Source of the DNA: Thalassia testudinum
Lineage: Eukaryota > Streptophyta > Magnoliopsida > Alismatales > Hydrocharitaceae
Direction: 5' to 3'
NCBI GenBank assembly: GCA_037157565.1
Contig: JAZHRO010000002.1
Span: 35,422,501 to 35,486,500 of the forward strand
Length of the DNA stretch: 64,000 bases
This document shows, in pieces, positions 10,355 to 22,004 of this stretch. The notes beneath the pieces were generated by a model. It searched no databases, was not told where the DNA came from, and worked only from the letters and a program-made list of their open reading frames with translations. Each line of letters begins with the position of its first letter. The stretch's first letter is position 1. Made by a program: the position numbers and the translations under genes.

Positions 10355-12126
10355 TGTTGGTACTAAAGCACCGCGATCGTCTGTTTTGATGATAACAAAA
10401 CACGTGTTATTTAACATTTGCACTTGGAGTCTTAGATTTCAGGTCAGTTGCAAATGGAGACGTGATTAGACAGATTTCAAGCTCGCATCCAGGACAGATT
10501 GGAGGAGCTTGATGGAGAACAGAGGAGATTTGCGAGGAGCGATATATTGAAGAAGGAAGGACAAGAAGAATAAGATAGAATTCTGTTTATTTCTTTCATG
10601 TACTCTTGTCTTTATTTTCTTGCTCTTTTTTGTTCCTTAGAACATCATGTTAAAGAGCCTCAAAGTACCCTAACAGTAGTCCTAGGAACACTCGCACAAC
10701 CCTAGGATACTTAGGTTTTCTGTAGAAGACTTAGAAAACCTATATAGGGTTCAAACAGGCTTTCCAGACGTCTAATTCCAAAATCAGGCGTCTGATAATA
10801 TGTTTTAAGACGTCTGACTGTTGATTCAGACGTCTAATAACAATTAGGCTGGACCTAGGTATTCTGTCTGGAGAAATCAGACATCCAGACCAAAGTCCAG
10901 ACATCTTAGAAGACATCTGATGGACTTGCTAGATGACCAATTAGTGGACCGTTGGCTGGCTCACCAAACACTGCAGAATATGACCGTTAGAGCCTTATCA
11001 GACGTTCTTAGGCCTTTCTAGACGTCTGATAAATGACCGTTTTGCCTCGGCTGATCCAAAATCTCTTCTCAGAGATTTTCTAGTCGTTGCAATGTTTGGA
11101 AATCCATTCCCACAGAAAAAGTAGGTTTCCAGATGTCCAGACATAGAGCCAGACGTCCTGTATGTCGTTTGATGGACTTGCACAAGAACCCTGTTTAGAT
11201 CTGATTCAAGTCAGGAAGAAATCCACCTAAAATCAGACGTCTGACCTTGTTTCCAGACGTCTTAAAGTGATCTTCCAGACGTCTGATGCCAGAGAATCAG
11301 GCCGAAATCAGGAACAATGATTGCATTGACAGGGTTATCAGACGTCTGATGCCAGAATCAGACGTCTGATAACCCTATCAATGCAATCATTGTTCCTGAT
11401 TTCGGCCTGATTCTCTTGGGCTTTGCACCCAACGGCTATGGAAGCTTTCCTAAGCCTTCCAAAGCCTTCCTAAGGCCTCTATAAATAGAGGGGAACCTCT
11501 TACACACTTACATACACTTAGATACACCAAGAGATATCTAGTAATCCACTCTCACACTCTCTTGTGTCCAAGCAAGCTCTTGCACTCCAAGCTCTAGTTC
11601 TACATCTAGAGAGCATCAAGCCTTCTCTCACCAGCTCTCCCGCTGTAGTTCACGAGAGCGACGTTGCGTGGCTTACGCACCCGCGTCATCAATTCGACGC
11701 ACTCCTTGCAAAGGGGAGTTTCCTAATTCCTGCTAGGTTTAAAATTACTTTGTTGGCTCTATAGGACTATATTTGTTATTTTATCTTTGTTATTTGGTTG
11801 GGTATTCACTTTGCGAATTCCCGTCTCCTTCGTGGGACAAAATCCTTCTTGTGAAGAGAAGGGGTTGAGGAACGCTACCCTTGCACTTGTAGCGTGGTTG
11901 TAATTGAGGTTAAATCACCCTCGTTTAAAGTTATTCGTTTAGTGGATTTGATCAACTTGGTTGATCGGAAAATCCTAACTTGAGAGGGTTAGGTGGTGGT
12001 TTTCACCCTGTCTGGGTTTCCACCTAAAAATTATTGTGTACTCGTGTGATTGAATTTTTTTGAGATTGTTTATATTTTATTTTCTCAATTATTATGTCAC
12101 CCCCTCCTGGTAGGGACGATTCTACA
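10355..12126 (+). repeat. Copia 3' LTR (1772 bp)
   Basis: Runs from TGTTGGTACT to GATTCTACA. It shows the complete U3 that the 5' copy has lost to element A. It differs from the 5' LTR by scattered substitutions and by the long inverted repeat at 11291-11416. The next bases, ATTTTGAC, belong to LTR D. Confidence 0.88.
11291..11416. repeat. 60-bp-arm inverted repeat inside copia 3' LTR
   Basis: The left arm 11291-11350 is the reverse complement of 11357-11416 with one mismatch and a 6-base loop (GCCAGA). The 5' LTR has only the right arm (about 8045-8125). One arm was therefore copied in inverted orientation in this LTR only. The arms include AGACGTCT palindromes. Confidence 0.85.
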
Positions 12127-13028
12127 ATTTTGACCTAGAAAAGAGAACAAAAGCTCCTACATAACCTAGAGAAGGGCTTAATTCAAGGAATAATTGTTCC
12201 GAGAAGAAAATAAGAAATAAAGGGTAAAACTGTAATTTTACCATTGCAGTACATCAACGGGATTTCTCAGTGGCTAACATAGGTTAAATGGTCATAACAA
12301 TATAAAAAGTGGGTTGGTTCAGTCAGAAAAGGGTTCATGTGTAATTTAAGGATTAAATGACTTCTTGTAACCCTAAAACAGACTCACTTAATTCAACAAG
12401 GTTCTGGTCAGGATAAAAATCAACTAAGCCCTCTAAAATTCATGAAAAAATATCCTCTATGGTTTAGAACCTTCAATTTGGCCTTTAGGACCTATTTTGA
12501 CCTAAATAGGGGTCCTCGTCATACATTTGCCCTAAATTAGGTTTTTGTGCAAAATGTCCAGTCAAACGTGGTCAAACCTAAAATCCAACTTCACCATTGG
12601 ATTTCTTAAGTCTAAATTATGTTTTTAGCAAAATTTGGACGTAAGGGAAGGCCATCTTGACCTACTTTGCAAAATAGTCCACCTAATTACATTTTGACCC
12701 CTAGCATTTGAAAACCTTTGCATAGATCCCCCTATCTTCCTCGCCACTCTTTTCATTTAGGTCCCTCTTCCATTACAGCGAAGGAGTTCTACTCCAGCGA
12801 GGATTTGAGGAGGATTTCTCCTCGATTCCTCAGGGATCTTCTCTCAGTTTTGGAAGGGGGATACTCTGAGGAATTCCCTATCGTCTGAACACAATCCCAA
12901 GATCTGATTCGCACTCAATCTCACGTGCGAACTCTCGAGAGACATGGGTATCCTTCACACCTTCCTTCTCTGACGAGATTCTTGCGCTTGGAAGCTTGCC
13001 TCCCAAGCACAAGGACCTCTGCCAGCAG

Positions 13029-13038
13029 CTATAAAAGG
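13029..13038 (+). promoter_or_regulatory. TATA box of LTR D
   Basis: CTATAAAAGG, at the position corresponding to the TATA boxes of LTRs B and E. Confidence 0.55.
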
Positions 13039-13602
13039 ACCCCCTGTCCTTGCCGCTTCTCTCAAGCTTGAATTAGCCGCAGAAACCCCCAAATTTCTTA
13101 CTCCCTCATCTCCGACCAATAGCCCGCAAGCTCTGGTGATCTCTCCTCCCTCTTCTCATCACTCTGCCACCATACCAGTGGCAGAGTCTTCTCTGCCTTG
13201 CTCCTCCGCGTCGGGCCATACTTGCGCGCGCCTCTCCAACCCCTTCGTCATCGCCGTCTTCCTCACCTCAAGTCTTTCTCTGACGACGGCACACACGCGT
13301 CACTCATCCTCCGCCTTTCCCCCTTCGTCCAACTACCCTCAGTAAGTTCCTCTCTCCCTACCTATCATTTTCCCCCTCTTAATTTCATAAAAACCCCCCT
13401 CAACAGCCACCAACCACCTCCGTCTTCCTCATCTTTGGCAGACCACCGACGGGACGAATTCGTCGCTCCACCCATCCACACGCCTTGCCACGTACCTTAG
13501 AACCTCCGCCATCACCCACTGATCATCATCCACACCTCCCCAAGTGCCCACCGAACACACACACCTTCACGGTCACAATCTGACCTAAGCACGCATGTCT
13601 AG

Positions 13603-16266
13603 TGTTAAGAACGTGGCATTAGACGGGCTTTTAAGAAGTCTGGGAAATGGCCCAGACGTCTGGCCAGACGTCTGGTAATCAATTTGTGCGGCGTACGGGG
13701 TTGTGTCTGCGCGCCTGCGCACGCAGACTGTACCCGCCGCTCTCGCCCCTCTTTTTCTCTCTCTCCTCCTGCAGGCGCACAGCTCTTTTCTCTCTCTCCC
13801 CGCACGGCCTTATAAGGACGCCCTCGCCCTCTCCCTCACCCTCACCTCCTCCGCCTTCCTCTTCTCCTTCTCCCTGCCAGTGCGAGAGCACGAGCGAGCG
13901 GCGGCAGCAGCGGCCACAGCAAGTGTGCGGGAAGGGGTGTTGCGAGAAGAAGACGCTCGACTGTGAGGGCTCGAGCTTCCCGTGGCAGCTAGAGCCGGCC
14001 GGCAGGGGAGCAGCGGGCGTTGAGTGTCGCGGAGTGGCTGCTGCAGCTCGGGCAGCAGGCGGACGGGGTGCGGCGTGGCCGTGCGTCGCGGGTGGAGAGC
14101 GAGTTGGGCTCTGATTCTGGAAAATTTTCTAGAATCAGACGTCTGGTCTTATGACCAGACGACGATGAAGACGTCTGGAGGACTGTCCAGACGTCTGGCA
14201 GGTAAGATATTTCTATCTTCTCCCTTTTTCGCGTGTACGGCTATGCAGCCGTCTGCGGCCCGTCGTGATGAGAGCAGGTGTGGGTGCGTGCAGGTTCTGC
14301 TCGGGAGGGTGCGAGGGCTCACCATCCCACGTGAATCGGACGTCTGACCGCAGTGCCAGACGACGGAGTGGACTTCTAGACGTCCGGGGTGACCATCGGA
14401 CGTCTGGGAACCGGGGTCAAACATTCCAGCAGGCTTCTAGACGTCTGAAGGACTACACAGAGCGAAGGTACAATCTGACCCACATTTTAAATTTTGGACA
14501 ATTTCGTCGTTTTCGACCTATTTAGGGCCCGTTTGGAGTCCGTTTTCCACGTTTCGAGTTGCATTCTTTTCAGAATAAAATCCTCTACCTGTTTACAGTA
14601 ATTGTATACCATTTTGAGAAACTCCTTGTGTTTGATCCTTGTATTAGGATCTCGTTCCATTGCAGTCTTGGGGGTTGCGAAGGCGTGCAGGATTTCCGAC
14701 CACGACCCCAGTACTCCCGTTGTAGCTGGTAGAGTGGCTTTTAAATTTATTAGCGTAATTTGGTACAATTGTGGAACAATTAATAGAGTCTAGGGCATTG
14801 CATGAACCCTAGGAATGAGAAACTAGATGGAATGAAAGATCCTAGGGTATTGCATGAATCCTAGGGCTGGAAAACTAGATTGAATGATAGATCCTAGGGT
14901 ACGGCATGAATCCTAGGACTGGAAAACTAGTCGAATATATAAATATTGCAATCTCGGAAAAGTGGAAAGGAAATAATAGCTTCCTGTAAATTAATTTAAC
15001 AGCTACCTGTTATGAATGAATAAATATGATTGAGAATATGGGTTGTATGAACGTAAGACTGGAACAGTGAAACCTACAATGGCCAAACAGAAAGAATACG
15101 AACCCTACGGGGAATTAGGAGTAGAACTCCTGGAAAGAGAATAGAATGGAACTGAGAAAGTGAAACGTGGAAGTGTGTTGTCTCTTGGGTACGTGGTACC
15201 AAAGAGAGCACACATTACCTCTTAGTGTAGAGGGGAGCTTGCCGCCCTCAGGTTGAGACCGGGGTGGGTTTGGCCACTGTACACCGACTTGCTGGCCCTC
15301 GCGTACACAGTACCGAGGAGAGCTACTAGTGTAGGGAGAGCACTAGCTACCCCACGGGCCCTGGGGTTCTGCTAGCCTCCTACACCGACTTGTTAGGCCC
15401 ACTGGGCAAACCAGGGTAGTCAGGCGAGGATGCGCGGACTGTGGAGGGGTTGGACCCCTGTTACTGAGAGGGCGCTGCCCTATACTGGTTCCGTGCTGTG
15501 TTTTGAGCACACCCATTAACGAAAAACGACTGACCGCGTGCCAGTGCGGGGTAGCTACCCGTATGCTTATCGCGCGTGCCGTAGTCACCGTTATGTCTGT
15601 CAGCGACCTTGGGGTGATTGACTGAGGGAAGGACCACCACGGGGGACTCTCCTGGCCAGGGGAGCACCACGTGTTACTTCAACTTTTTGGAAAAGACTGC
15701 AATCAAGATCATTCCCACGAGGAACATTCGAGATCAAGTGAAGGATCTGAGAAATAAATAAATCGTGAAATAATAGAAAGACGTAAATAAAGAACGTAAA
15801 ATATAACAGCTACTGTACACTCTACTGTTTCTTTAGCTTTTAGCTGCCACTCTACTCAGCGTTTCGCTGACGTGTTACACTCGTTACTTTTCAGGACCAG
15901 GTGTTGAGTAGCCAGGGTCAGTGGCTGTAGAGGACGCTGGGCCTAGTAGGGTCCAGTAGAGTTACCCGCAGTTCTTTTTGTACTTTTCTTCCACTGTAGT
16001 GAGTAGTTTCCTTGTTACTCCTTGTACTTCTTTATTGTAAGCTTCATGTTATGTACATATTTGTTGTTCTACTGTTGTGGTGGTGTATACTGTAGTAGTT
16101 CCTTTTCTTACTGCTGTAGTTTGTTACTGCTAGTTATATTCATGTTGAATGTGGTTTATTTTTACTGCTCTTTTGGTTACTTCTTCGTTGGACAACTAGG
16201 TATTGGGATTAGTCGAGTCGGTCCGATTCTCGTGTCTTATAAGGACTCGGAAATCGGGTCGTTACA
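13603..16266 (+). mobile_element. Solo LTR (2664 bp) inserted in LTR D
   Basis: Begins TGTTAAGAACG and ends GGTCGTTACA. LTR D sequence resumes on both sides: flanks TCTAG on the left and CCGAG on the right are each one change from CCTAG, the sequence found in a duplicated copy of the target near 16420. It holds no coding region. The TGTTA...CGTTACA termini and the 2-3 kb length resemble Tekay/Del-type gypsy LTRs; that lineage is a guess. A fragment of the same LTR family occurs at 50418-51131. Confidence 0.7.
14790..14939 (+). repeat. 52-bp tandem repeat, about 2.9 copies
   Basis: Units start at 14790, 14842 and 14894 with CTAGGGYATTGCATGAA and contain CCTAGG and AAACTAG. It lies inside the solo LTR, and copies are about 85-90 percent alike. 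Confidence 0.85.
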
Positions 16267-16299
16267 CCGAGGCCGTTCTGCGCCATGCCACCTACCTCA

Positions 16300-16421
16300 G
16301 AACCTCTGCCATCACCCACTGATCATCATCCGCACCTCCATCGACCGCCAACACCTCCCTAAGTGCCCACCGAACACACACACCTTCACGGTCACAGTTT
16401 GACCTAGGCACGCACGCCTAG
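16300..16421 (+). repeat. Second copy of a segment also present at about 13495-13602
   Basis: CTGCCATCACCCACTGATCA and CACCTTCACGGTCACA occur on both sides of the solo LTR. A local tandem duplication of about 110 bp in LTR D therefore existed before the solo LTR inserted between the copies. Confidence 0.75.
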
Positions 16422-17036
16422 GCCGTTCTGCACCATGCCACCCACCGCATCACCTTCGTCGTGACACGGCGAAGCTACCCAAGTAGTTTGACAGGACCGC
16501 GAGGCCGTATTGCTGAGTTTCAGGTCCGACCATCTTCCGCCATTGGAGCAGGCGTGAAGGAGCTTGCAAGCTCGCTCCAGGCCGTGTCGCTCCAGGAAGA
16601 AGCATCCTAGGTGCGCGGAACCATCTTGCGAACCTTTCACACCTAGCAATCAAGGGCCTTAGTGACCGCAGCTGCATCAATTGGACGGGCATTCCTCCTA
16701 TGCGCACGTGAGAAGCAGGTGAGACTTTAGTCCTACCTTGGAAACGTTGGGCGTAGTTAAGTGATATAAGTTATTTTTGGGTTCTCTGCTTATCTCCTCA
16801 GTTCATGGGGTGAGGTCCCCTCGCCCACGTCACCCGCTTCATCCGCGACCTACACCTACGCGGACCTGGCCAGCCCGTTTACCCTATACTCCTCGCACAC
16901 CACCCACGTTGGTGCGCCTGGACCCCGGTGTGCGTAGCCTGACCTGTATACTCGATTGGCTGGCTCTGGGAGAGTGAAGAGAGAAATAGAGAGAGAGCGT
17001 ACATGGGGGAGGGTAGGGGTAGGTTTTTCACTCTCG

Positions 17037-17440
17037 TGTGTGCAGGGAAGGAAGAAGGAAAAAAGGAAGGAAGCTGCTGAGGAAAACCTAAGGAAGGAAG
17101 AGCCAAAGCTTAAAGGCAGGAAAAGCAAAGGACTTATGAAGGCAGAGGCTGAGGAAGAAGGACTTGAAGACAGAAGCTGAAGAAGAAGGAAGAAGAAGGC
17201 ACTACTGAAGAAGAAAAGAGAAGGAAGAAAATCAGAAGCTAAGGAAGGAGTTGCAGAGAGAATCAAAGACAGAGAAAGAGAAAGAAACTAAGAGAAGAAA
17301 AAGAAGAAAATAAGAAGAGGAGGAAGGAGCCACAGAAGAAGACAGAAGAGAAAAGAAGTCACAGAGAAAGAAAGAAGAAATCAAAGAAGGAAGAAAAGAG
17401 AAGAAGAAAGAAGAAGCCATCAGAGAGAAGAGAGAACATT
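17037..17440 (+). repeat. Purine-rich (GAA-type) segment of LTR D
   Basis: About 400 bp of almost pure A/G on the sense strand. Equivalent segments occur in LTRs B (20280-20640 and 31264-31624, minus), E (58840-59165), F (59865-60360, minus) and the F 3' fragment (51545-51970, minus). ORFs there are lysine/arginine/glutamate-rich and spurious. Confidence 0.8.
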
Positions 17441-18354
17441 CTATTTCTTTTTACATCCCTATTCTTCTCTTTAGCTTTCATATACATTGAATCTCATTCT
17501 ATTGATTGTTGAACATCACATTTGATTAAATTGAGATTGTGATCTTAATTTTTAAATACCAATTTGCTCTCTGTGTTCGACCTCGGATACTTAGGTTTTT
17601 GAGTAATAAAATTCTTATTTATTTTCAAGGCGATTTCATTTATACTGCAACGCTACATCATTTAAACACTGATTTCACCCTGTAAACAAAGATCACACGA
17701 TTGCGGAAATAATTGAGGATAAAGCAAAAATGTGACCAATTGTAGCAACACGGGATGAGGAAGATATATATGAAATCAGAAATTTGTTGGATGATTCACG
17801 TGATCAAGTTAAAACCCAACAACATCCTTATCCTGAATGCTTAGAGTTTGAGGTCCAACTTGTGAGTGGGAATCTTGAGGGTTAGGATGGTTGGTTTAAG
17901 AACCCAGAGTGTGAGGATGAAATTGAACATTGGGGACGAACTCTTCAAACATTAGGTATTCTAGAGTACCCACAAATCCCCAGCACATCACAAAACCCTC
18001 ATCGTCCTTTTTCACACAACCATTTCACAAATTCTATACCCAACCACACTTCCTCTGTTATAAATCAACAAAACTCCTATTGGAGACCATTTAGGCTCTC
18101 CCTACATAACCAGCTTGCCACTTTCATTGATCATCTCTTTGGCAAGTCCATTTTCACTCTCTGGGACCCAAATCTTGGGGCCCAGAAACTGTGTTATTGC
18201 AACCTCAATGTTAGTTATATTTGATTGAGGACCTCGCTTAGCTGAATGCACTAAACTCAGCACATGTAAAGATTATTCCAAGCTGACCAGAGTCTCACGA
18301 AAATCAGGTGCTATTCTTCCACTTTTACTTTCCTGCATGCTTTCATTTTTCACA

Positions 18355-18391
18355 ATGAGGACATTGCAATAGTTAAGCATGGGGGGGTGGA
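18355..18391 (+). other. Internal polypurine-tract-like block of C1
   Basis: ATGAGGACATTGCAATAGTT precedes AAGCATGGGGGGGTGG. Counterparts at 5376, 24194 (minus) and 36547. Confidence 0.65.
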
Positions 18392-18821
18392 CATATTTTA
18401 TAACCTTTTTGTCAGCTGTAATAGTAATTTCCTATTATTTGATTTAAAAAAATAAAAAATAAAAAATAAAAAAATTCAAAATTCGAAAAGATAAAAAAAA
18501 AAAGAATTAGGAGAAGAGAACTTAGGCATTTGGAAGTTATTAACTTTAAGAAATGATACGATAACACTTAGATACTTAGACTTTTCAGGTTTTCGGGCTT
18601 AATTAGCTTGGGTGTCCACTTGAATATGGACTTAGTCTCAAGTCCTCGCCAATTAAAATTCATTTTAATTTGCTAAATAAATTGGGATGATAAGTATGCG
18701 ACTTATCAACCCACCCTCTGACTTAAGGGGACTTTAAGCCTAAACATCTACACACTTTTTTGCACTGACTTACTTTTCAGTGGTTTCTTCGGAAATTGGG
18801 TAGCTAATGAACTATCTATGG

Positions 18822-19082
18822 TGGTATGGTTGGCAAGTTATTGGTGGTAATAGCTCATCGGCTGGTTGTCCAGAGGCTAGTCACAAGACCATTTTCATTA
18901 TATTACTTTTAGGTAAATCTTAGATCAGGGAAGCCACCTACTTAAAAAAAAAAGAAAAAAAGAAGAAAATGAAAAAAAATGAAAAAAGGAAATAAAATAA
19001 AATAAAATAAAATCACACTTTTCCGCACGGGTATGGCTGACAAGTTGTTGTAGGTAACAGCCTATTGGCCAGTTGTCCAGAA
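18822..19082 (+). repeat. Two-copy 53-bp repeat in C1 post-pol region
   Basis: Copies at 18822-18878 and 19030-19082 share GTATGG, TGGCAAGTT-like and GGTTGTCCAGA-type blocks about 205 bp apart. The same pair occurs in C2 at 36970-37022 and 37166-37217. Confidence 0.65.
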
Positions 19083-19618
19083 CCCAGCTCACAAAAATGC
19101 ACAATAATTCCCAAAATACTTAGGGAAGAAGCGAGGAAGTAGAATAAACCGGGGAGATATACACTGGATTCGCCCTTGTGTTGACCCCCTAAATAAATGA
19201 AGTAGGGAGAAAGCTACCGTTCGAAAAGATAAACCTCTAGGCAAGGTCACCTAAGGTCATAAAAACTCGAAGTCCGTTTAACAGCCACCTAGTGAGTCTT
19301 TCACTCTTTTCACTAGATGCTTAGCATTTAGAATCCTTTTCGAGTCTTAGGTGGGTTGGGTAGTCGTAAAAAGTTATTCTGGAACTCTCAAACTCCAAAA
19401 GTACAAAAATTAGAAAAGAATAAAATAAAGCAAACAAAAGTGTATCTTCCCTTCTTAAAAAAGGCGAGGACTTGGGCAGTCTGCATTCTAGCAGACACTC
19501 GGGCACTGTTGAGTTTTCATTATTTAGGACCTTAGTTGAAATTTTTTATTATTACTAAACGACTTAGGCCTAAGCGATCTAATCCTAATTTTATTTTTAT
19601 ACAAAGCATGTAGTTTAA

Positions 19619-19655
19619 TTTTGCTAGGGACTAGCAAAAGGTAGGCATGAGGGTA
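19619..19655 (+). other. Stem-loop plus 3' polypurine tract of C1
   Basis: TTTTGCTA (19619-19626) and TAGCAAAA (19632-19639) form a perfect 8-bp stem with loop GGGAC, followed by GGTAGGCATGAGGGTA and the LTR start TGATATAG at 19656. Confidence 0.75.
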
Positions 19656-20119
19656 TGATATAGACACATCTATTTCGGTTAAAATGCCTAATCATGCATG
19701 TTCCTAGGCTTAGATTTGCATTTCATGTTATAAATATTACATAGCATGCATCATTTTGCATTTAGAGTAGTTGTATATATATTAGGTTAATTAGGTCATT
19801 TTTATGGTCAGGAGAGAAGAAGATTTATTTCAAGGCCTTGGATTGACGATCCGACCGTATGGATTTGATCAAGACGACGATCGGAGTCCAACGCCTCCGA
19901 AATCACCTCGAATAGAGTCCCGTAGCACCATATGTAATCCAAAGAAAATCAATGATCGAAGGACTAGGTGACGCAATCCGGAGTGTCAAATGACAAATTC
20001 GATTGCACGGATGGATTCGGGTTGACAATCGTAGCCCAACAGTAAAAAATCGACTCAATCCGACCTCTGTGGCATCCCTTACAAAGGAAAGAAGACGGAT
20101 GGCCCAGATAGCACCATGT
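19656..20119 (+). repeat. C-family LTR, first part (split by element B)
   Basis: Starts TGATATAGAC after the polypurine tract and is alignable with 37805 onward (AAAATGCCTA, TGGTCAGGAG, GACGATCG blocks). It stops at the CATGT target duplication of element B and resumes at 33917. Confidence 0.8.
20115..20119. other. Target site duplication CATGT of element B (left copy)
   Basis: CATGT directly before the LTR start at 20120 is repeated at 33912-33916 directly after the other LTR. Confidence 0.9.
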
Positions 20120-20672
20120 TGAAGTGGTTGGTTCAACCGGGTTTTATTGTTATAACGTTGTAGTATAGCCAGTTATTACCAACATTTCAAATATATAAAT
20201 TTTTTACTCGGAAAATAAAAGAGTTCCCGAGGTCGAACTCAGGGAGCAAGTTGTATTCTAGAGATATACATGTTTCTTTTACAAAATAAAGAAAGAGAGA
20301 GGGAAAGAATTTGTTGTTCTCTTTGTTTTCTCCTCGTGATGTTCTTCTTTCTTTCTTTCTTCAGATCTCCTTCTTCTTCTTTGTTCTGCAGAGGTGATGC
20401 TCCTCTTTCTTTCTTCAGATCTCCTTCTTCTTCTTCCTTGGTTTCTGTCTTGGCCTCTCTTCTTCTTTTTCTGCAGTCTCTTCTGTGAAGGTTTCTTCTT
20501 CCTTGGCTCTGCTGTACTTCTTCTCTGCAGCCTTTCCTCTTCTTCTGCCTTGCTCAGCCTCTTCTTTAGAGTTTCTTCTTGTTTCTCCTCCCTGCGGCTA
20601 AGTGTCAGCTTCTTCTTTTCTTTTTCAGCCAGGGACGTCACCCCTCCTTCTTTCTTCTTTTCCTTTCAAGCC

Positions 20673-20698
20673 GTCGTCTGATTTCCAAATCAGACGAC
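20673..20698. repeat. GTCGTCTGATTT hairpin in LTR B
   Basis: GTCGTCTGATTT and AAATCAGACGAC form a perfect 12-bp inverted repeat with a 2-base centre. Identical copy at 31657-31682 in the other LTR. Confidence 0.85.
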
Positions 20699-21995
20699 TT
20701 AAACTACCTGTTGCTACAGTCAGCCTCCTTCTTCTTCCGCGGGTCTTCTTCTTCGCCTGTGCCTGCACACTTCAGAGTTTTTCGTCAGAGGCAAAACCTA
20801 CTCTACCCTCCCCCCCCGCGTCTCTCTCTCTCTGAGACCACTCTTGGGAAAGCTCTCCCAGAGCTGCCGGGTAATCGGGTACGGGTCGTGCCCGGGTCCA
20901 GGCCCACCGACGTGAGTGGTGGGCGAGGAGTGCAGGTCAGTCTAAGTAGGGTCGGGTCGGGTCAGGTCCGCGGGGCGTGAGCGCGGACGAGACCGGGTAA
21001 CCGGGCGGGTGAAGGGGACCTCACCCCGTGTGCTGAGGCAGTAAGGCTAGTGCACAAAATCAATTTAAACAGTGGAAAGTGTGTGAGGCTTACCGATGTG
21101 GGACTAAACGCAGACCTTTCCTCGCGTGCGCCTGCTGGGAGACCGCGGCCTGGCTTCTGCAGCTGCGGCTTTGATTTGCGTAGGTTGCTGGCTGGCTGCC
21201 TTCGCAAGACTCCCCGTAATCCGCAGCAGCTGGAGACCTGGAGTCCTCAAGCCTGGAGCGCGGGAGAAGCTGCTTCAATGTGCGTTAATGGCGGTCGAAC
21301 CTCAAAACCTGTCGGACACGAATATGGCCTCTCGGCCTGATCAAACCACTGGGGAACCTTCGCCGTGGCACGACGAAGGTGAGGAGCTGCGCGGCAGGCC
21401 GCAAGGTGGTGTCTGGCGGCAGCCCTAGGTTGGACTGCAACCGGAGGAATGGGTTTGTTCGGGGGAGTGTTACGGAGGTGTGGAGTGGCAGTGGAGGGGT
21501 GGGGGGTGCTCAGTGTGATGAGGCGGAGGTTCGGTGAGGGTCGGCGAGGTGTGTGAGGCTGTGGAGCGATGGGAACATCTCGCCGGGGGGTGGCCGGAGT
21601 CGAAGGGGGTGACGATGGTCAGGGTCGGTCGAGGGCGTAATTGAACAAATTGGAACCGGGGAAAGAAAGAGGAGAAGAAGGGAAATAGTTCTAACTTACT
21701 TGCAGGGACGAAGGGGGAGGAACAGGGCGACAGTCGTATCGACTGTCGCCGGAGAAGACGATGCTCAGGGAAAGGGGCGGCGGCGAGTGGAGAGCCGGAG
21801 AGGCGCCAGCTGGGTGCGGCGTGGCGCGGGAAGAGCAGGGGAGGAAGTCTCTGCTGTTGGTATTGCGGCAGAGCGAAGAGGAGAAGGGGGAGGAACCGCC
21901 GGAGCTGGTGAGCGTCTGCCGGAGAGAGAAGAGAGGAAAGTTGGGGATTTTCTCCGTCAGATCCAAGCTGCCCCGGTCGGTGGAGCAACGGGGGG

Positions 21996-22004
21996 TATTT
22001 ATAG
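21996..22004 (-). promoter_or_regulatory. TATA box of LTR B
   Basis: On the minus strand CTATAAATA within CCCTATAAATACCCC. The 5' LTR copy that would drive the genomic RNA is at 32980-32988. Confidence 0.6.

Larger units (their letters stand above)
7282..12126 (+). mobile_element. Ty1/copia gag-only (non-autonomous) LTR retrotransposon
   Basis: Direct repeats 7282-8828 and 10522-12126 are LTRs ending in TTCTACA. The internal part starts with the initiator tRNA-Met primer binding site (TGGTATCAGAGC at 8831), contains one gag-like ORF and ends with a purine-rich tract at 10340-10354. No protease, integrase or reverse transcriptase is present in the 1.5 kb between LTRs. The first part of its 5' LTR lies left of the window because element A inserted into it. 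Confidence 0.88.
12127..17697 (+). mobile_element. LTR D, Athila family related to element B, interrupted by a solo LTR
   Basis: The beginning (ATTTTGACCT, GCTCCTACATAACC) matches LTR E from about base 34 and the reverse complement of the element B LTR, so about 33 bp lie left of the copia insertion. It contains a TATA box, CT-rich and purine-rich segments and the U5 block TTCGACCTCGGATAC near 17577. It ends around GATCACA at 17697 with no primer binding site, so it is a solo LTR or a 3' LTR inserted in C1. The solo LTR at 13603-16266 interrupts it. Confidence 0.75.
17698..19655 (+). mobile_element. C1: 3' internal remnant of an Athila-like element
   Basis: Starts abruptly after LTR D. The first 600 bp look like decayed coding sequence with acidic residues but give no domain I can name. 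From 18355 it has the internal polypurine-like block, two 53-bp repeats, an AT-rich spacer and the 3' stem-loop with polypurine tract leading into the LTR at 19656. Its order matches 36547-37804 (C2), with many shared short blocks such as GTCCTCGCCA and AAATTGGGTAGCTAAT. Confidence 0.65.

Noticed and set aside
13136..13500. Ser/Pro-rich ORFs after a TATA box
   Set aside because: They sit in the transcribed part of LTR D and correspond to non-coding LTR sequence in E and B.
14790..14939. Regular 52-bp repeats considered as a CRISPR-like array
   Set aside because: Units are contiguous with no unique spacers, lie in a plant LTR, and only about three copies occur.
15343..15670. Short minus-strand ORFs in the GC-richer part of the solo LTR
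   Set aside because: No family match and location inside a non-coding LTR.
20279..20641. Lysine/arginine/glutamate-rich ORF (and copies at 31263, 16956, 58779)
   Set aside because: Translation of GAA-type purine-rich LTR sequence, no start context or conservation beyond composition.
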